A DNA stretch of 64,000 nt from the NCBI RefSeq assembly GCF_017916365.1, contig NZ_JAFMSU010000002.1, positions 992,001-1,056,000 of the forward strand, given 5' to 3'. Shown here piece by piece: positions 43,201 through 51,344 of this stretch (positions are counted from its first letter, which is position 1; each line of letters begins with the position of its first letter). The DNA comes from Rufibacter roseolus. Lineage in GTDB: Bacteria > Bacteroidota > Bacteroidia > Cytophagales > Hymenobacteraceae. The notes under the pieces were generated by a model. The model worked only from the letters and a program-made list of their open reading frames with translations, did no database searches and had not been told where the DNA came from. The position numbers and the translations under genes were made by a program.

Positions 43201-45148
43201 TAGGTACTGCGGCTTGTCCACCCAGTTTACCCTCGGTTCCCACCTCACGGGCTACCCTGGTTACCTCACCAGCAAAGATGTTCAGGGAATCCACCATCTG
43301 GTTCAAGTTGTCCTTCAACTGGAGGAGCTCGCCTTTCACGTCAACGGTGATTTTCTGGCTTAGGTCACCTTTCGCTACTGCGGTTGCTACGTTGGCGATG
43401 TCCCGCACTTGCAGCGTCAGGTTAGATGCCATGGAGTTTACGTTATCTGTAAGCGCTTTCCAGGTACCGGCTACGTTAGGTACTGCGGCTTGTCCACCCA
43501 GTTTACCCTCGGTACCCACTTCAAGCGCCACACGGGTTACCTCACCGGCAAAAATGTTGAGGGAGTCCACCATCTGGTTCAGGTTGTCCTTCAGCTCGGC
43601 TAACTCGCCTTTTACCCCAACGGTGATTTTCTGGCTCAAATCTCCCCTCGCTACCGCGGTCGCCACGTTGGCGATGTCACGTACCTGCAGGGTAAGGTTG
43701 GAGGCCATGTAGTTCACGTTGTCAGTCAGTTCTTTCCAAACGCCGGCAACTTTTGGCACATTGGCCTGGCCACCCAAGATACCTTCGGTTCCTACCTCTC
43801 TTGCCACACGGGTTACCTCGCCAGCGAAGATGTTGAGGGAGTCCACCATCTGGTTCAGGTTGTCCTTCAGCTCGGCCAACTCGCCTTTCACGTTTACCGT
43901 GATCTTCTGAGTAAGGTCACCTTTCGCCACCGCGGTTGCTACGTTGGCAATGTCACGGAGCTGGGAGGTAAGGTTGCTGGCCATGGTGTTCACGTTGTCT
44001 GTGAGGTCTTTCCAAACCCCGCCTACGTTAGGCACTTTGGCCTGTCCACCTAATTTTCCTTCGGTACCCACTTCACGGGCTACCCGAGTTACCTCGTCCC
44101 CGAAGATGTTTAAAGAGTCCACCATTTGGTTGATGTTCTCTTTCAATTGGAGCATTTCCCCTTTCAGGTCCACTGTTACTTTCTGGTCCAGGTTACCCTG
44201 GGCCACCGCCGTAGTTACCTTCGCGATGTCCCGTACCTGAAGGGTCAGGTTAGACGCCATCGCGTTCACATTATCAGTGAGTTCTTTCCAGATACCGGCT
44301 ACGTTTGGCACGGAGGCCTGTCCACCCAGTTTCCCTTCGGTACCTACCTCAAGGGCCACCCGGGTTACCTCACCGGCAAATAGGTTCAGGTTGTCAATGG
44401 TACGGTTGATGGTTTCGGCCATGACCTTGAAGTCACCGGACACTGGAATCTGGAACGTCTCGTCCAGGTTACCCCGCGAGATGTTCTTCAGTACCTTACC
44501 TACCTCCAATACCGGAACGGCGATGGAGTCTACCAGGCCGTTGATGTTATTGATCATGTCTTTCCAGAAACCGGAGGCGCTCTCAGCAGAGGCACGGGCT
44601 TTGAGGTTACCCTCCACCCCGGCTACTTTAGAGATACGTGACACCTCACCACCTACCCCACCAATCATCTCCACCATGGAGTTGTAGGCTTCGGCTATCT
44701 CTGAAAAGATATCGTTATTCTGTTTTGTAAGGCGCACCGAAACGTCTCCTTTTTTAAAGGCGTCAAGGGCATAGAGCACGCGGTTAAGCTGCTCATTAAT
44801 ATAGTCTGAATCCTGGGTCTGGGTAGACTGGCGCGGCGAATTGCTTTTCCGGGCCTGGTCTGTTGCTCCCACATCCGGCAGATTTTTATCTGATCTATCT
44901 GTTTTCTCCAATGTTTTTCCTCCTGCACGGGCTTTAGCAACTGTGGATTTCCCATTTTCCACGGCCAAAGGGAAGTCCGCCACCGGGGTGGTTTGTTCCT
45001 GTATAGGCGTTTCCTCAGGCCGCTCTGGCACCGGGGCTACTGCCGGCTCACTGGCAACGGCATCCATTGGTGTGTCAGCAGTTGTCTCGGCCTCCGTCTT
45101 CCCAATCAGTTTATCCTTGTTGAGTTTCAAGTTTTTACCTAAAGCCAT
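40262..45148 (-). CDS. Soluble chemoreceptor with a poly-HAMP array
   Basis: 1,628 residues with no membrane segment, hence cytoplasmic. Residues 1-105 are Pro/Ala/Glu-rich and probably disordered. Two divergent HAMP units follow, then ten nearly identical 92-residue units (about 259-1178), each reading EVTRVA(L/R)EVGTEG(K/I)LGGQA through GDL(S/T)QKITV to [11 protein letters not shown]. One divergent unit then leads into the methyl-accepting signalling domain, whose tip is [20 protein letters not shown] near residue 1410. The 92-residue unit is the same type found in fungal Nik1/Os-1 osmosensing kinases, where each repeat holds two alternating HAMP modules. No ligand-binding domain is visible, so sensing may be done by the HAMP stack or partners. 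There is no CheR-tethering pentapeptide at the end. It starts the cluster, 131 bp after parA. Confidence 0.95.
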   Translation of the reverse strand: MALGKNLKLNKDKLIGKTEAETTADTPMDAVASEPAVAPVPERPEETPIQEQTTPVADFPLAVENGKSTVAKARAGGKTLEKTDRSDKNLPDVGATDQARKSNSPRQSTQTQDSDYINEQLNRVLYALDAFKKGDVSVRLTKQNNDIFSEIAEAYNSMVEMIGGVGGEVSRISKVAGVEGNLKARASAESASGFWKDMINNINGLVDSIAVPVLEVGKVLKNISRGNLDETFQIPVSGDFKVMAETINRTIDNLNLFAGEVTRVALEVGTEGKLGGQASVPNVAGIWKELTDNVNAMASNLTLQVRDIAKVTTAVAQGNLDQKVTVDLKGEMLQLKENINQMVDSLNIFGDEVTRVAREVGTEGKLGGQAKVPNVGGVWKDLTDNVNTMASNLTSQLRDIANVATAVAKGDLTQKITVNVKGELAELKDNLNQMVDSLNIFAGEVTRVAREVGTEGILGGQANVPKVAGVWKELTDNVNYMASNLTLQVRDIANVATAVARGDLSQKITVGVKGELAELKDNLNQMVDSLNIFAGEVTRVALEVGTEGKLGGQAAVPNVAGTWKALTDNVNSMASNLTLQVRDIANVATAVAKGDLSQKITVDVKGELLQLKDNLNQMVDSLNIFAGEVTRVAREVGTEGKLGGQAAVPNVAGTWKALTDNVNSMASNLTLQVRDIANVATAVARGDLSQKITVDVKGELLQLKDNLNQMVDSLNIFAGEVTRVAREVGTEGILGGQANVPNVGGVWKDLTDNVNYMAGNLTSQVRDIANVATAVARGDLSQKITVDVKGELLELKNNLNQMVDSLNIFADEVTRVAREVGTEGKLGGQASVPKVRGTWKELTDNVNSMASNLTLQVRDIANVATAVAKGDLTQKITVDVKGELLELKNILNQMVDSLNIFAGEVTRVALEVGTEGKLGGQAAVPNVAGTWKMLTDNVNSMASNLTSQVRDIANVATAVAKGDLSQKMTVNVKGEILQLKDILNQMVDSLNIFAGEVTRVALEVGTEGKLGGQATVPNVGGVWKGLTENVNTMASNLTLQVRDIANVATAVAKGDLTQKVTVGVRGELAELKDNLNQMVDSLNIFAGEVTRVALEVGTEGKLGGQASVPNVAGVWKDLTDNVNTMASNLTTQVRGIVKVVTAVSKGDLTQKLTLEAKGELADLADTINSMVEDLNRLAGEVSRVARVAGVEGKLTERATVHGVSGSWKELVDTLNDLLESIVTPVLEVSRVVRSISEGDLTQKVEIHTAGDILAMSNALNLAVDNLNALLGEINDSSLIVGSSSEEMAAKGLEMNRVTVDVALAMQQMAEGAQNQALKTDQAFKLIEEIMKATKETANKADVVNRSAVMGEETSQLGLKTVAEVVRNMEEISSSAALTAKTIEVLSTRSQEISKSLGVITDIAAQTNLLALNAAIEAARAGEAGRGFAVVAEEIRKLAEGSRKSASEISTLVDDVKKDTSSAAAAIATMEGRVLKGKNATFEASGAFKNIATSSGETLRSAQDILVSTEVQKTSIGDVVKYVEEVVAIAEQTASGTQQVAGTAKQLSASMQELTSSSQRLNDIADDLQISISAFKLVNGNLVFPNRNTRKLSAVPAARKRSFTGDDANDVDFDKKIGGKKSLKNRDLD
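41613..44372 (-). repeat. Ten tandem 276-bp repeats inside the chemoreceptor gene
   Basis: Ten in-frame units of 276 bp (92 codons) with high DNA identity. Some adjacent units differ by only a few bases, for example the fourth and fifth in protein order, which differ by two residues. Such arrays change copy number by recombination and are collapsed by short-read assembly. Units keep the reading frame when added or lost. Confidence 0.9.
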
Positions 45149-45279
45149 CTTATAATGTATTGAAGAGCGTTTTTATCTTCTGTGGCAAAAAAGTTTGCCG
45201 GTCTGTTTATTTCTGATGTCCACTAACTCAGACATCCTCGCAATTTACAAAAAATACAAGACTTCTGAAAATGCCCTGC

Positions 45280-46029
45280 CTATGGAATAGTGACAAATTC
45301 CTTGGCCAATCCCAAATAATCCTTAGCCCCGTAGGATGATGCATCGTAATCTATCACACTCTGCCCAAATGAGGGCGCCTCGGCCAGTTTCACATTCAGC
45401 CTGATGCGTTGCTGGAAAATGTATTCATCCACGTTCTCCTTCAGGTAATCCTCAATCTCGGTGCTCAGTTTGCGGCGTTTGTCATACATGACTACCACAA
45501 TGCCCTTCACCTTCAGTTTGGGGTTCAGGGTCTTTTTGATCTGTTGCACCGTGTTCAGGATCTGCCCCAATCCTTGCAGGGTGAGCACCTCCATCTGCAG
45601 GGGAATCAGCACTTCGCGGGAGGCTGCCAGGGCGTTCACCGTTAGCAGCGACAAAGAGGGCGGGCAGTCAATAAGGATGTAATCATAGCCTTTCACCTCT
45701 TTTAATAAATGCTGCAAAAAACGTTCCCGTTCCTCATGGTTCACCAGGGAGATCTCCACATCCACTAACTCATTGGAGCCCGGAGCCACAAAAAGGCCGT
45801 TCTTTTCCTGGATACAGTTGGTCAGTTTATCCTTACCGGTGAAAACATCCGCGAGGGTGCAGGACGGCTCTGTAATTCCTAATGAATATGAGAGGTTAGC
45901 TTGGGGATCAAGATCGATTAACAACACGCGTTTACCCAGTTTTTGCAGGGCGCTTCCCAGGTTGATTGTAGTGGTGGTTTTACCCGTCCCCCCTTTTTGG
46001 TTGATGACCGATACGATAGTTGCTGCCAT
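45280..46029 (-). CDS. parA: ParA/Soj-family ATPase
   Basis: 249 residues. The deviant Walker A is NQKGGTGKTTTTINLG near residue 10, Walker A' is LLIDLDPQANLSYSLG and Walker B is YILIDCPPSLSLLT. There is no N-terminal HTH, so it is the chromosomal or cargo-positioning type. The partner ParB is absent here. The gene lies directly upstream of, and on the same strand as, a soluble chemoreceptor. That is the arrangement seen for ParA homologues that position cytoplasmic or polar chemosensory arrays (PpfA in Rhodobacter, ParC in Vibrio). The alternative is the chromosome-segregation Soj whose parB lies elsewhere. Confidence 0.9.
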   Translation of the reverse strand: MAATIVSVINQKGGTGKTTTTINLGSALQKLGKRVLLIDLDPQANLSYSLGITEPSCTLADVFTGKDKLTNCIQEKNGLFVAPGSNELVDVEISLVNHEERERFLQHLLKEVKGYDYILIDCPPSLSLLTVNALAASREVLIPLQMEVLTLQGLGQILNTVQQIKKTLNPKLKVKGIVVVMYDKRRKLSTEIEDYLKENVDEYIFQQRIRLNVKLAEAPSFGQSVIDYDASSYGAKDYLGLAKEFVTIP

Positions 46030-46112
46030 AGGTTACAGAAAAAAGAAAAAATATTTCTTGGTGTGGTGCGAGCCGCTAAACTACAAATAATTATAAGCCT
46101 ATTCTGCTGTTT

Positions 46113-46148
46113 CTGGCTCCTTTTCAGGAAAAAAGGCCCTAAAGCCAG
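46113..46148 (-). terminator. Hairpin between sixA and parA
   Basis: CTGGCT ... AGCCAG outer stem with an inner CCTTTT/AAAAGG stem, immediately after the sixA stop codon. On the minus strand the run CCTTTTTTCC lies inside the structure rather than after it, so termination may be partial. It belongs to the recurrent TTTTC...GAAAA/CCTAAA group. Confidence 0.45.
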
Positions 46149-46149
46149 T

Positions 46150-46626
46150 TTACTCGCGGTACACCGCCTGTAACTTGCAGGTACCCGCCCGCAAGTTTTC
46201 CCAGGAATACCCGTTGAACTGTAAATGCGCAATGGAGGCCGGGCTAAAAGACACTTCCTCATGGGCCAGTTGCGAGGCGAAAAAAGAAACGGTAGGGTTA
46301 TGCCCCAATAAAAGCAGGGTATCCACCTCATCGTCCACGCCGTGCACCAGATCCAGCAGGTCGCGCTCAGAACCGTAATAGATCACGCGCTCCATCTGCA
46401 CGGGCACTTTCTGCCCCAGGCTTTCCAAAAGATTCTCAAGCGTCAACTGGGTCCTGAGGGAGCTGCTGCACAGGATCAATTCCGGCACCAGGCCCTGCTG
46501 TTTAAGCCAAAGGCCCGCCTCACCGGCCTGCCGCTGACCAAATAAGGTGATTTCCCGGTCAAAGTCTGATTGCTCAACCGCTTTGTCTGCCGCAGTGGCA
46601 TGCCGCATTAATAGGAGATTCTTCAT
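46150..46626 (-). CDS. sixA: Phosphohistidine phosphatase SixA
   Basis: 158 residues of the histidine phosphatase fold: RHATAADKA near the start (the RHG-type motif, here RHA), CSSSLRTQLT, and LLLGHNPTVSFFAS with the second catalytic His. SixA removes phosphate from the HPt domain of hybrid kinases in Escherichia coli. Its position next to a chemosensory cluster whose CheA has a P1/HPt histidine is suggestive, but the two are separated by parA and a hairpin. The length and the lack of extra domains fit the family. Confidence 0.9.
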   Translation of the reverse strand: MKNLLLMRHATAADKAVEQSDFDREITLFGQRQAGEAGLWLKQQGLVPELILCSSSLRTQLTLENLLESLGQKVPVQMERVIYYGSERDLLDLVHGVDDEVDTLLLLGHNPTVSFFASQLAHEEVSFSPASIAHLQFNGYSWENLRAGTCKLQAVYRE

Positions 46627-46776
46627 GCGATAAGTATACTTAAAAACTTTTTTACCCCCCTAAGGTATATTCTTTTACCTCATGGGAACAATCGGCATAA
46701 AGATAGTGGTTGGATTGTCTCAAAAAATTACTACATCTTTGAAAAAATTTTGGGCACTGCTTTGCTCTATTCCCAT

Positions 46777-49224
46777 ATGATAAAAAACTTAGTGATTGTG
46801 GAGTCGCCGGCTAAGGCCAAGACCATTGAAGGGTACCTGGGGAAGGATTTTATTGTAAAATCCAGCTTCGGGCACGTGCGCGACCTCCCCAAAGACAATA
46901 ACGCCATTGACATCCAGAACGGCTTCAAGCCCACCTACGTGGTCAGCCCCGATAAAAAGGAAGTGATCGCGCAGTTGAAAAAACTAGCGAAGGAGGCCGA
47001 GACGGTGTGGTTAGCATCCGATGAGGACCGCGAGGGAGAAGCTATTTCCTGGCACTTGTCTGAAGCCCTGAACCTCAATGAGGCCAAGACGCGCCGCATT
47101 GTGTTCCGGGAAATCACCAAGAACGCCATTCTGAACGCCATTGAGAACCCACGCTCCATTGACACCAACCTGGTGAATGCCCAGCAGGCCCGCCGCGTGC
47201 TGGACCGCCTGGTGGGTTTTGAGTTAAGCCCGGTGCTCTGGAAGAAAATAAAGACCGGCCTTTCTGCTGGGCGTGTGCAGTCGGTGGCTGTGCGTGTGGT
47301 AGTGGAGCGCGAACGCGAGATTGAGCGCCATAAAGCGGTCTCTGCCTACAAGGTGGTGGCCCAGTTTGACGCAGGTGGCAAACGCATGGAGGCGGAACTG
47401 AATACTCGTTTCAAAACCCAGGCCGAGGCGGAGGATTTCCTCAAGCGTTGCATTGGCGCTTCTTACTCTATTGAGAGTCTTGAGAAAAAGCCTACTAAAC
47501 GCAGTCCCGCGCCACCGTTTACCACCTCTACCCTGCAGCAGGAGGCTAGCCGCAAGCTGTCATTCTCCGTGGCCCAGACCATGACGGTGGCCCAGCGCCT
47601 CTACGAGGCAGGTAAGATCTCCTACATGCGTACCGACTCAGTGAACCTGTCGCAGGATGCCATCAACGCAGCCGCGGCGGAGATTTCGCGCTCTTTTGGC
47701 GAAAACTACGTGAAAACGCGCCAGTACAAGACCAAATCGAAATCTGCGCAAGAGGCCCACGAATCCATTAGGCCCACGGACTTTGCCGCCATCCAGGTGA
47801 GCTCTGACCGAAACGAGCAGCGCTTGTATGATCTGATCCGAAAGCGCGCCATTGCCTCGCAGATGGCCGATGCCGAGATTGAGAAAACCACTGCTACCAT
47901 CAACATCAGCGGACAGCCAGAGAAATTAGTAGCTACCGGCGAAGTAATCCGCTTTGAGGGTTTCCTGAAAGTGTACACCGAGTCTACCGACGATGACGAC
48001 GTAGCCGATGATGACGTGAAAGGCATGCTGCCGCCGTTGGCCGAGGGGCAAGCCCTGAACCTGCAGCGCCTGCAGGCCACGGAGCGTTTCAGCCGTCCGG
48101 TTCCCCGTTACACCGAGGCCAGCCTGGTGAAGAAACTGGAGGAGATGGGCATCGGGCGCCCGTCTACCTACGCGCCTACCATCTCCACTATCCAGAAGCG
48201 CGGCTACGTGGAAAAAGACAATCGCGAAGGAAAAGAAAGAGCCTATAACGTGCTCACCCTGGAGAACGGCCAGATCTCTACCCAGAAGAAAACCGAGATG
48301 GCCGGTGCTGAGAAAGCCAAACTTTTCCCCACCGACATCGCCATGGTGGTGACCGACTTTCTGGTATCCCATTTCGAGAGCGTGATTGACTATTCTTTCA
48401 CCGCCCGCGTAGAAGAAGAATTTGATGAGATTGCCGCCGGTAAAAAGCAGTGGGACAAGATGCTGGATAACTTCTACTCAAGTTTCCATCAAACCATTGA
48501 AACCAGTGCCAACGTGGAGCGCTCCACTGTGAGCGGCGCCCGTGAACTGGGAGTGGACCCTGTCTCAGGCATGAAGGTGATTGCTAAGTTAGGTCGCTTT
48601 GGACCGTACGTGCAGCTAGGTGAGGAAGTGGAAGGTACCGATGCAAAACCCGTGTACGCCAGCCTGCGCAAAGGGACCTTTATTGAGTCTATCACCCTGG
48701 AGCAAGCCTTGGAATTGTTCAAGCTGCCGCGCGTGGTAGGTGAGTTTGAAGGCAAGGACATGAAAGCCGCCATCGGGAGGTTTGGACCTTACATCCAGCA
48801 CAACAGCAAGTTCTACTCACTGCCCAAAGACCTGGATCCGCTGCTGGTGACCGAGTCTGAGGCAGTCGCGTTGATTGAAGCCAAGCGCAAATCTGATGCC
48901 GAGAAGATGATCAAGACGTTCCCGGAGAACCCTGAGGTAACGGTGCTGAACGGCCGTTTTGGGCCTTACATCTGCGTGGGCAAGAAGAACGTGAAAATTC
49001 CCAAAGGTCAGGAGCCTTCTGAGTTGACCCTGCAGCAATGCCTGGAACTGGCCGAAGCTACTCCGGATAAACCAGCGCGGGGCGGATTCAAGAAGAAAGC
49101 GGCCCCGGCCGCCGATGCTACCGCCGCTAAAAAGACGGCGGCTAAGAAGCCGGCCGCCAAAAAAGCCACTGGTACCAAAGGAACAACCACCAAGAAAGCC
49201 GCTCCCAAAAAGAAAGCGGAGTAA
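46777..49224 (+). CDS. topA: DNA topoisomerase I
   Basis: 815 residues. TOPRIM domain from MIKNLVIVESPAKAKTIEGY, with LASDEDREGEAISWHL holding the metal-binding acids. The catalytic Tyr is in KISYMRTDSVNLS near residue 282. The GIGRPSTYAPTI motif follows near 465. The C-terminal part has three topoisomerase repeats without zinc cysteines (KLGRFGPYVQLG, GRFGPYIQHN, NGRFGPYICVG), then a Lys/Ala tail (KKTAAKKPAAKKA) that probably binds DNA non-specifically. The ATG at 46777 is preferred to an ORF start 27 nt upstream because the family begins with the MKNLVIVESPAKAKTI block. Confidence 0.97.
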   Translation: MIKNLVIVESPAKAKTIEGYLGKDFIVKSSFGHVRDLPKDNNAIDIQNGFKPTYVVSPDKKEVIAQLKKLAKEAETVWLASDEDREGEAISWHLSEALNLNEAKTRRIVFREITKNAILNAIENPRSIDTNLVNAQQARRVLDRLVGFELSPVLWKKIKTGLSAGRVQSVAVRVVVEREREIERHKAVSAYKVVAQFDAGGKRMEAELNTRFKTQAEAEDFLKRCIGASYSIESLEKKPTKRSPAPPFTTSTLQQEASRKLSFSVAQTMTVAQRLYEAGKISYMRTDSVNLSQDAINAAAAEISRSFGENYVKTRQYKTKSKSAQEAHESIRPTDFAAIQVSSDRNEQRLYDLIRKRAIASQMADAEIEKTTATINISGQPEKLVATGEVIRFEGFLKVYTESTDDDDVADDDVKGMLPPLAEGQALNLQRLQATERFSRPVPRYTEASLVKKLEEMGIGRPSTYAPTISTIQKRGYVEKDNREGKERAYNVLTLENGQISTQKKTEMAGAEKAKLFPTDIAMVVTDFLVSHFESVIDYSFTARVEEEFDEIAAGKKQWDKMLDNFYSSFHQTIETSANVERSTVSGARELGVDPVSGMKVIAKLGRFGPYVQLGEEVEGTDAKPVYASLRKGTFIESITLEQALELFKLPRVVGEFEGKDMKAAIGRFGPYIQHNSKFYSLPKDLDPLLVTESEAVALIEAKRKSDAEKMIKTFPENPEVTVLNGRFGPYICVGKKNVKIPKGQEPSELTLQQCLELAEATPDKPARGGFKKKAAPAADATAAKKTAAKKPAAKKATGTKGTTTKKAAPKKKAE

Positions 49225-49266
49225 AAGTAGAACACCGGAAAAAGCCTGACAGAATAAATGGACTGG

Positions 49267-49322
49267 GCCCCGTTTTGGGTTTGTTTTTAAAGAAACAGGC
49301 CTAAAGCGGGGCTCCTCTTTTT
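49267..49322 (+). terminator. Intrinsic terminator of topA
   Basis: A 20-bp stem with several G-U pairs (GCCCCGTTTTGGGTTTGTTT and AAACAGGCCTAAAGCGGGGC), loop TTAAAG, followed by TCCTCTTTTTC. It starts 43 nt after the topA stop. Confidence 0.8.
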
Positions 49323-49371
49323 CAAAGTTTTCCGTATTTTAGGCTTGTGGCACTTTTTACCAGCGGTTAAT

Positions 49372-50061
49372 ATGAAACAGAAAATTGTGGTATTGACCGG
49401 CGCCGGCATCAGCGCCGAAAGTGGTTTAGCGACTTTCCGGGACGCCAACGGGCTCTGGGAAGGACATGACGTGATGGAAGTGGCTTCGCCGGAAGGTTGG
49501 CGGAAAAACCCCAAACTAGTGCTGGACTTCTACAACCTGCGCCGGAAGAGCGCTTTGGACGTGGAACCCAACGCAGCCCACAAAGCCCTAGTAGACTTGG
49601 AGCAGAAATATGACGTGCAGATTATTACCCAGAACGTGGATGACCTGCACGAGCGCGCCGGCTCTTCCAATATCCTGCACCTGCACGGCAAATTGTTTGA
49701 AAGCCGCAGTACCAAAGACGAGAACCTGGTTTACCCCATGACGGGCTGGGAACTGAACCTGGGTGATCTCTGCGAAAAAGGATCCCAGCTGCGGCCCAAC
49801 ATTGTCTGGTTTGGGGAGGCTGTGCCGCTCATAGAAAAGGCCGCCGAGGAAACCATGCACGCAGATTATCTGCTCATCATAGGCACTTCGCTGCAGGTAT
49901 ATCCCGCCGCCGGGTTGATTTCGTACGCCCCGCATGATACTCCCATCTACCTCATTGACCCCAATACCCCACCTATCTCGCATCGCCGCAACTTCACCAT
50001 CATCCAGGAGAAAGCTACTGTGGGCGTACCTAAATTGGTCAAGAAACTGCTTGGAGAATAA
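49372..50061 (+). CDS. cobB: Sirtuin-type NAD-dependent deacylase without zinc cysteines
   Basis: 229 residues. NAD-binding motifs GAGISAESGLATFR and TQNVDDLHERAG, catalytic His105 in LHLHGKLFE, and LIIGTSLQVYPAAGLI are canonical. Tyr54 and Arg57 (DFYNLRR) match the YxxR signature of sirtuins that remove succinyl or malonyl groups. The zinc ribbon is lost: between HGKLFESRS and RPNIVWFGE there is a single Cys rather than two CxxC pairs, although a similar length is kept. The module may fold without metal. It starts 148 nt after topA with a terminator between, so it is a separate unit. Confidence 0.9.
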   Translation: MKQKIVVLTGAGISAESGLATFRDANGLWEGHDVMEVASPEGWRKNPKLVLDFYNLRRKSALDVEPNAAHKALVDLEQKYDVQIITQNVDDLHERAGSSNILHLHGKLFESRSTKDENLVYPMTGWELNLGDLCEKGSQLRPNIVWFGEAVPLIEKAAEETMHADYLLIIGTSLQVYPAAGLISYAPHDTPIYLIDPNTPPISHRRNFTIIQEKATVGVPKLVKKLLGE

Positions 50062-50103
50062 GGCGCGTTTTGACCTTATTTTGAAGGAATTGCCCTAAAA
50101 AAG

Positions 50104-50195
50104 CACTCACTCACTCACTCACTCACTCACTCACTCACTCACTCACTCACTCACTCACTCACTCACTCACTCACTCACTCACTCACTCACTCACT
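50104..50195. repeat. Tetranucleotide microsatellite, 23 copies of CACT/AGTG
   Basis: 92 bp of uninterrupted CACT repeats between convergent genes. On the minus strand the menC stop codon TGA is the first unit (AAG TGA GTGA...). Slippage therefore cannot change the MenC protein, only the 3' UTR. The repeat also lies 42 nt after the sirtuin stop. Confidence 0.95.
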
Positions 50196-51267
50196 TCGGG
50201 AATTCCCAGGTTTTCTCCGGGTTATACCAGAGTTCCTCTCCCCTGATCTCCAGTGGCGAGGCGAAGTTGTTGTGGTAAAGCTGGCCGGTTCCCAGGCCCT
50301 GCGGCAATGTGTTATTTAGGTCAGAGGCGAACTGGGCAATGGCGTTCAGCCCGATGTTTGATTCCAGCGCCGAGGTAAGCCACCAGTCAATGCCTAAGGA
50401 GGTAGCTACCTGAATCCATTCGCGGCTACTCACTAAACCGCCCACCAGCGTGGGCTTGATGATAATGTACTGGGGCCTGATCAGGTTGAGCAGGTTCCAT
50501 TTGTTTTCCTCGCCGGAGATGCCAATCAGTTCCTCGTCCAAGGCAATGGGAAATGGCGACACTTCGCACAGCAGCTTCATCTCCTCCAACTGGCCTGCCT
50601 TGATGGGTTGCTCCAGCGAGTGAATGTGGAAAGCGGCCAGGTCCCGAAGCTTTTCCTCGGCATTGGCGGGCGAGAAAGCGCCGTTGGCATCCAGGCGCAA
50701 TTCCAGGTCATTGGGCCCGGCTATGCTTCTTATTTCTTTCAGGATCTTTAATTCCTGGGCAAAGTCTAAGCCTCCAATTTTCAGTTTAAGGCACTTGAAG
50801 CCCTGGGCCATCTTTTTCTCAATCTGCTCCCGCATAAACGCCAGATCACCCATCCATATGAGTCCGTTTATTCTTATGCCTTTCTCAGACCGGGAGAACG
50901 GGGTGTTGTACAGCATCCGTTTGGCGCCGCGCAGGTAGTCAACCCAAGCCGTCTCTGCGGCAAAGCAGATAGAGGGCCAGGCGCCGAGGGTTTGCCAAAA
51001 AGCCAGAGACTCTTCCGTTTCAGGTGCCTCCAGTTGCAGGTCGTTGTACTTCTGGCAGATGCGTTCCAGCAACTTGTGGAAGGTAGGAGAATAATCGGGG
51101 CTGAGGCCTGGTAGCGGGGAGCATTCACCCCAGCCCTGCACCTGGGGTGCATCAGTGTGGTGCACCCGTATGTAATGCGCCAGGTGGGTTTGCATGGCGC
51201 CGCGCGAGGTGCGGGCATCAAACTTAAAGGACAGTTCCCGTAAAAACGGAGTTAAAACAAAAGGCAT
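50191..51267 (-). CDS. menC: o-Succinylbenzoate synthase
   Basis: 358 residues of the enolase superfamily, muconate-lactonising subgroup. The Lys pair is in FKCLKLKIGG, metal ligands in ELRLDANGAF, HSLEQP and IALDEELIG, and the second Lys in QYIIIKPTLVGG. TSALESNIGLNAIAQ matches OSBS enzymes of the Bacteroidota. It dehydrates SHCHC to o-succinylbenzoate in menaquinone synthesis, consistent with a menaquinone-dependent Mqo at 12.3 kb. The other men genes are not in this window. The ATG at 51267 giving MPFVLTPFLRELSF is preferred to one 30 nt upstream. The stop codon is part of a microsatellite. Confidence 0.88.
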   Translation of the reverse strand: MPFVLTPFLRELSFKFDARTSRGAMQTHLAHYIRVHHTDAPQVQGWGECSPLPGLSPDYSPTFHKLLERICQKYNDLQLEAPETEESLAFWQTLGAWPSICFAAETAWVDYLRGAKRMLYNTPFSRSEKGIRINGLIWMGDLAFMREQIEKKMAQGFKCLKLKIGGLDFAQELKILKEIRSIAGPNDLELRLDANGAFSPANAEEKLRDLAAFHIHSLEQPIKAGQLEEMKLLCEVSPFPIALDEELIGISGEENKWNLLNLIRPQYIIIKPTLVGGLVSSREWIQVATSLGIDWWLTSALESNIGLNAIAQFASDLNNTLPQGLGTGQLYHNNFASPLEIRGEELWYNPEKTWEFPK

Positions 51268-51344
51268 ATACTTTTTATCTCGCAGGTGAAGGTACAACCT
51301 TTCGGTTTATTTTTAGTTTAGTAGGGGTAAATACGATAATTCCC

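Noticed and set aside
41613..44372. Regular 276-bp repeats considered as a CRISPR-like array
   Set aside because: The units are coding, in frame, much longer than CRISPR repeats and without spacers. They are HAMP repeats.
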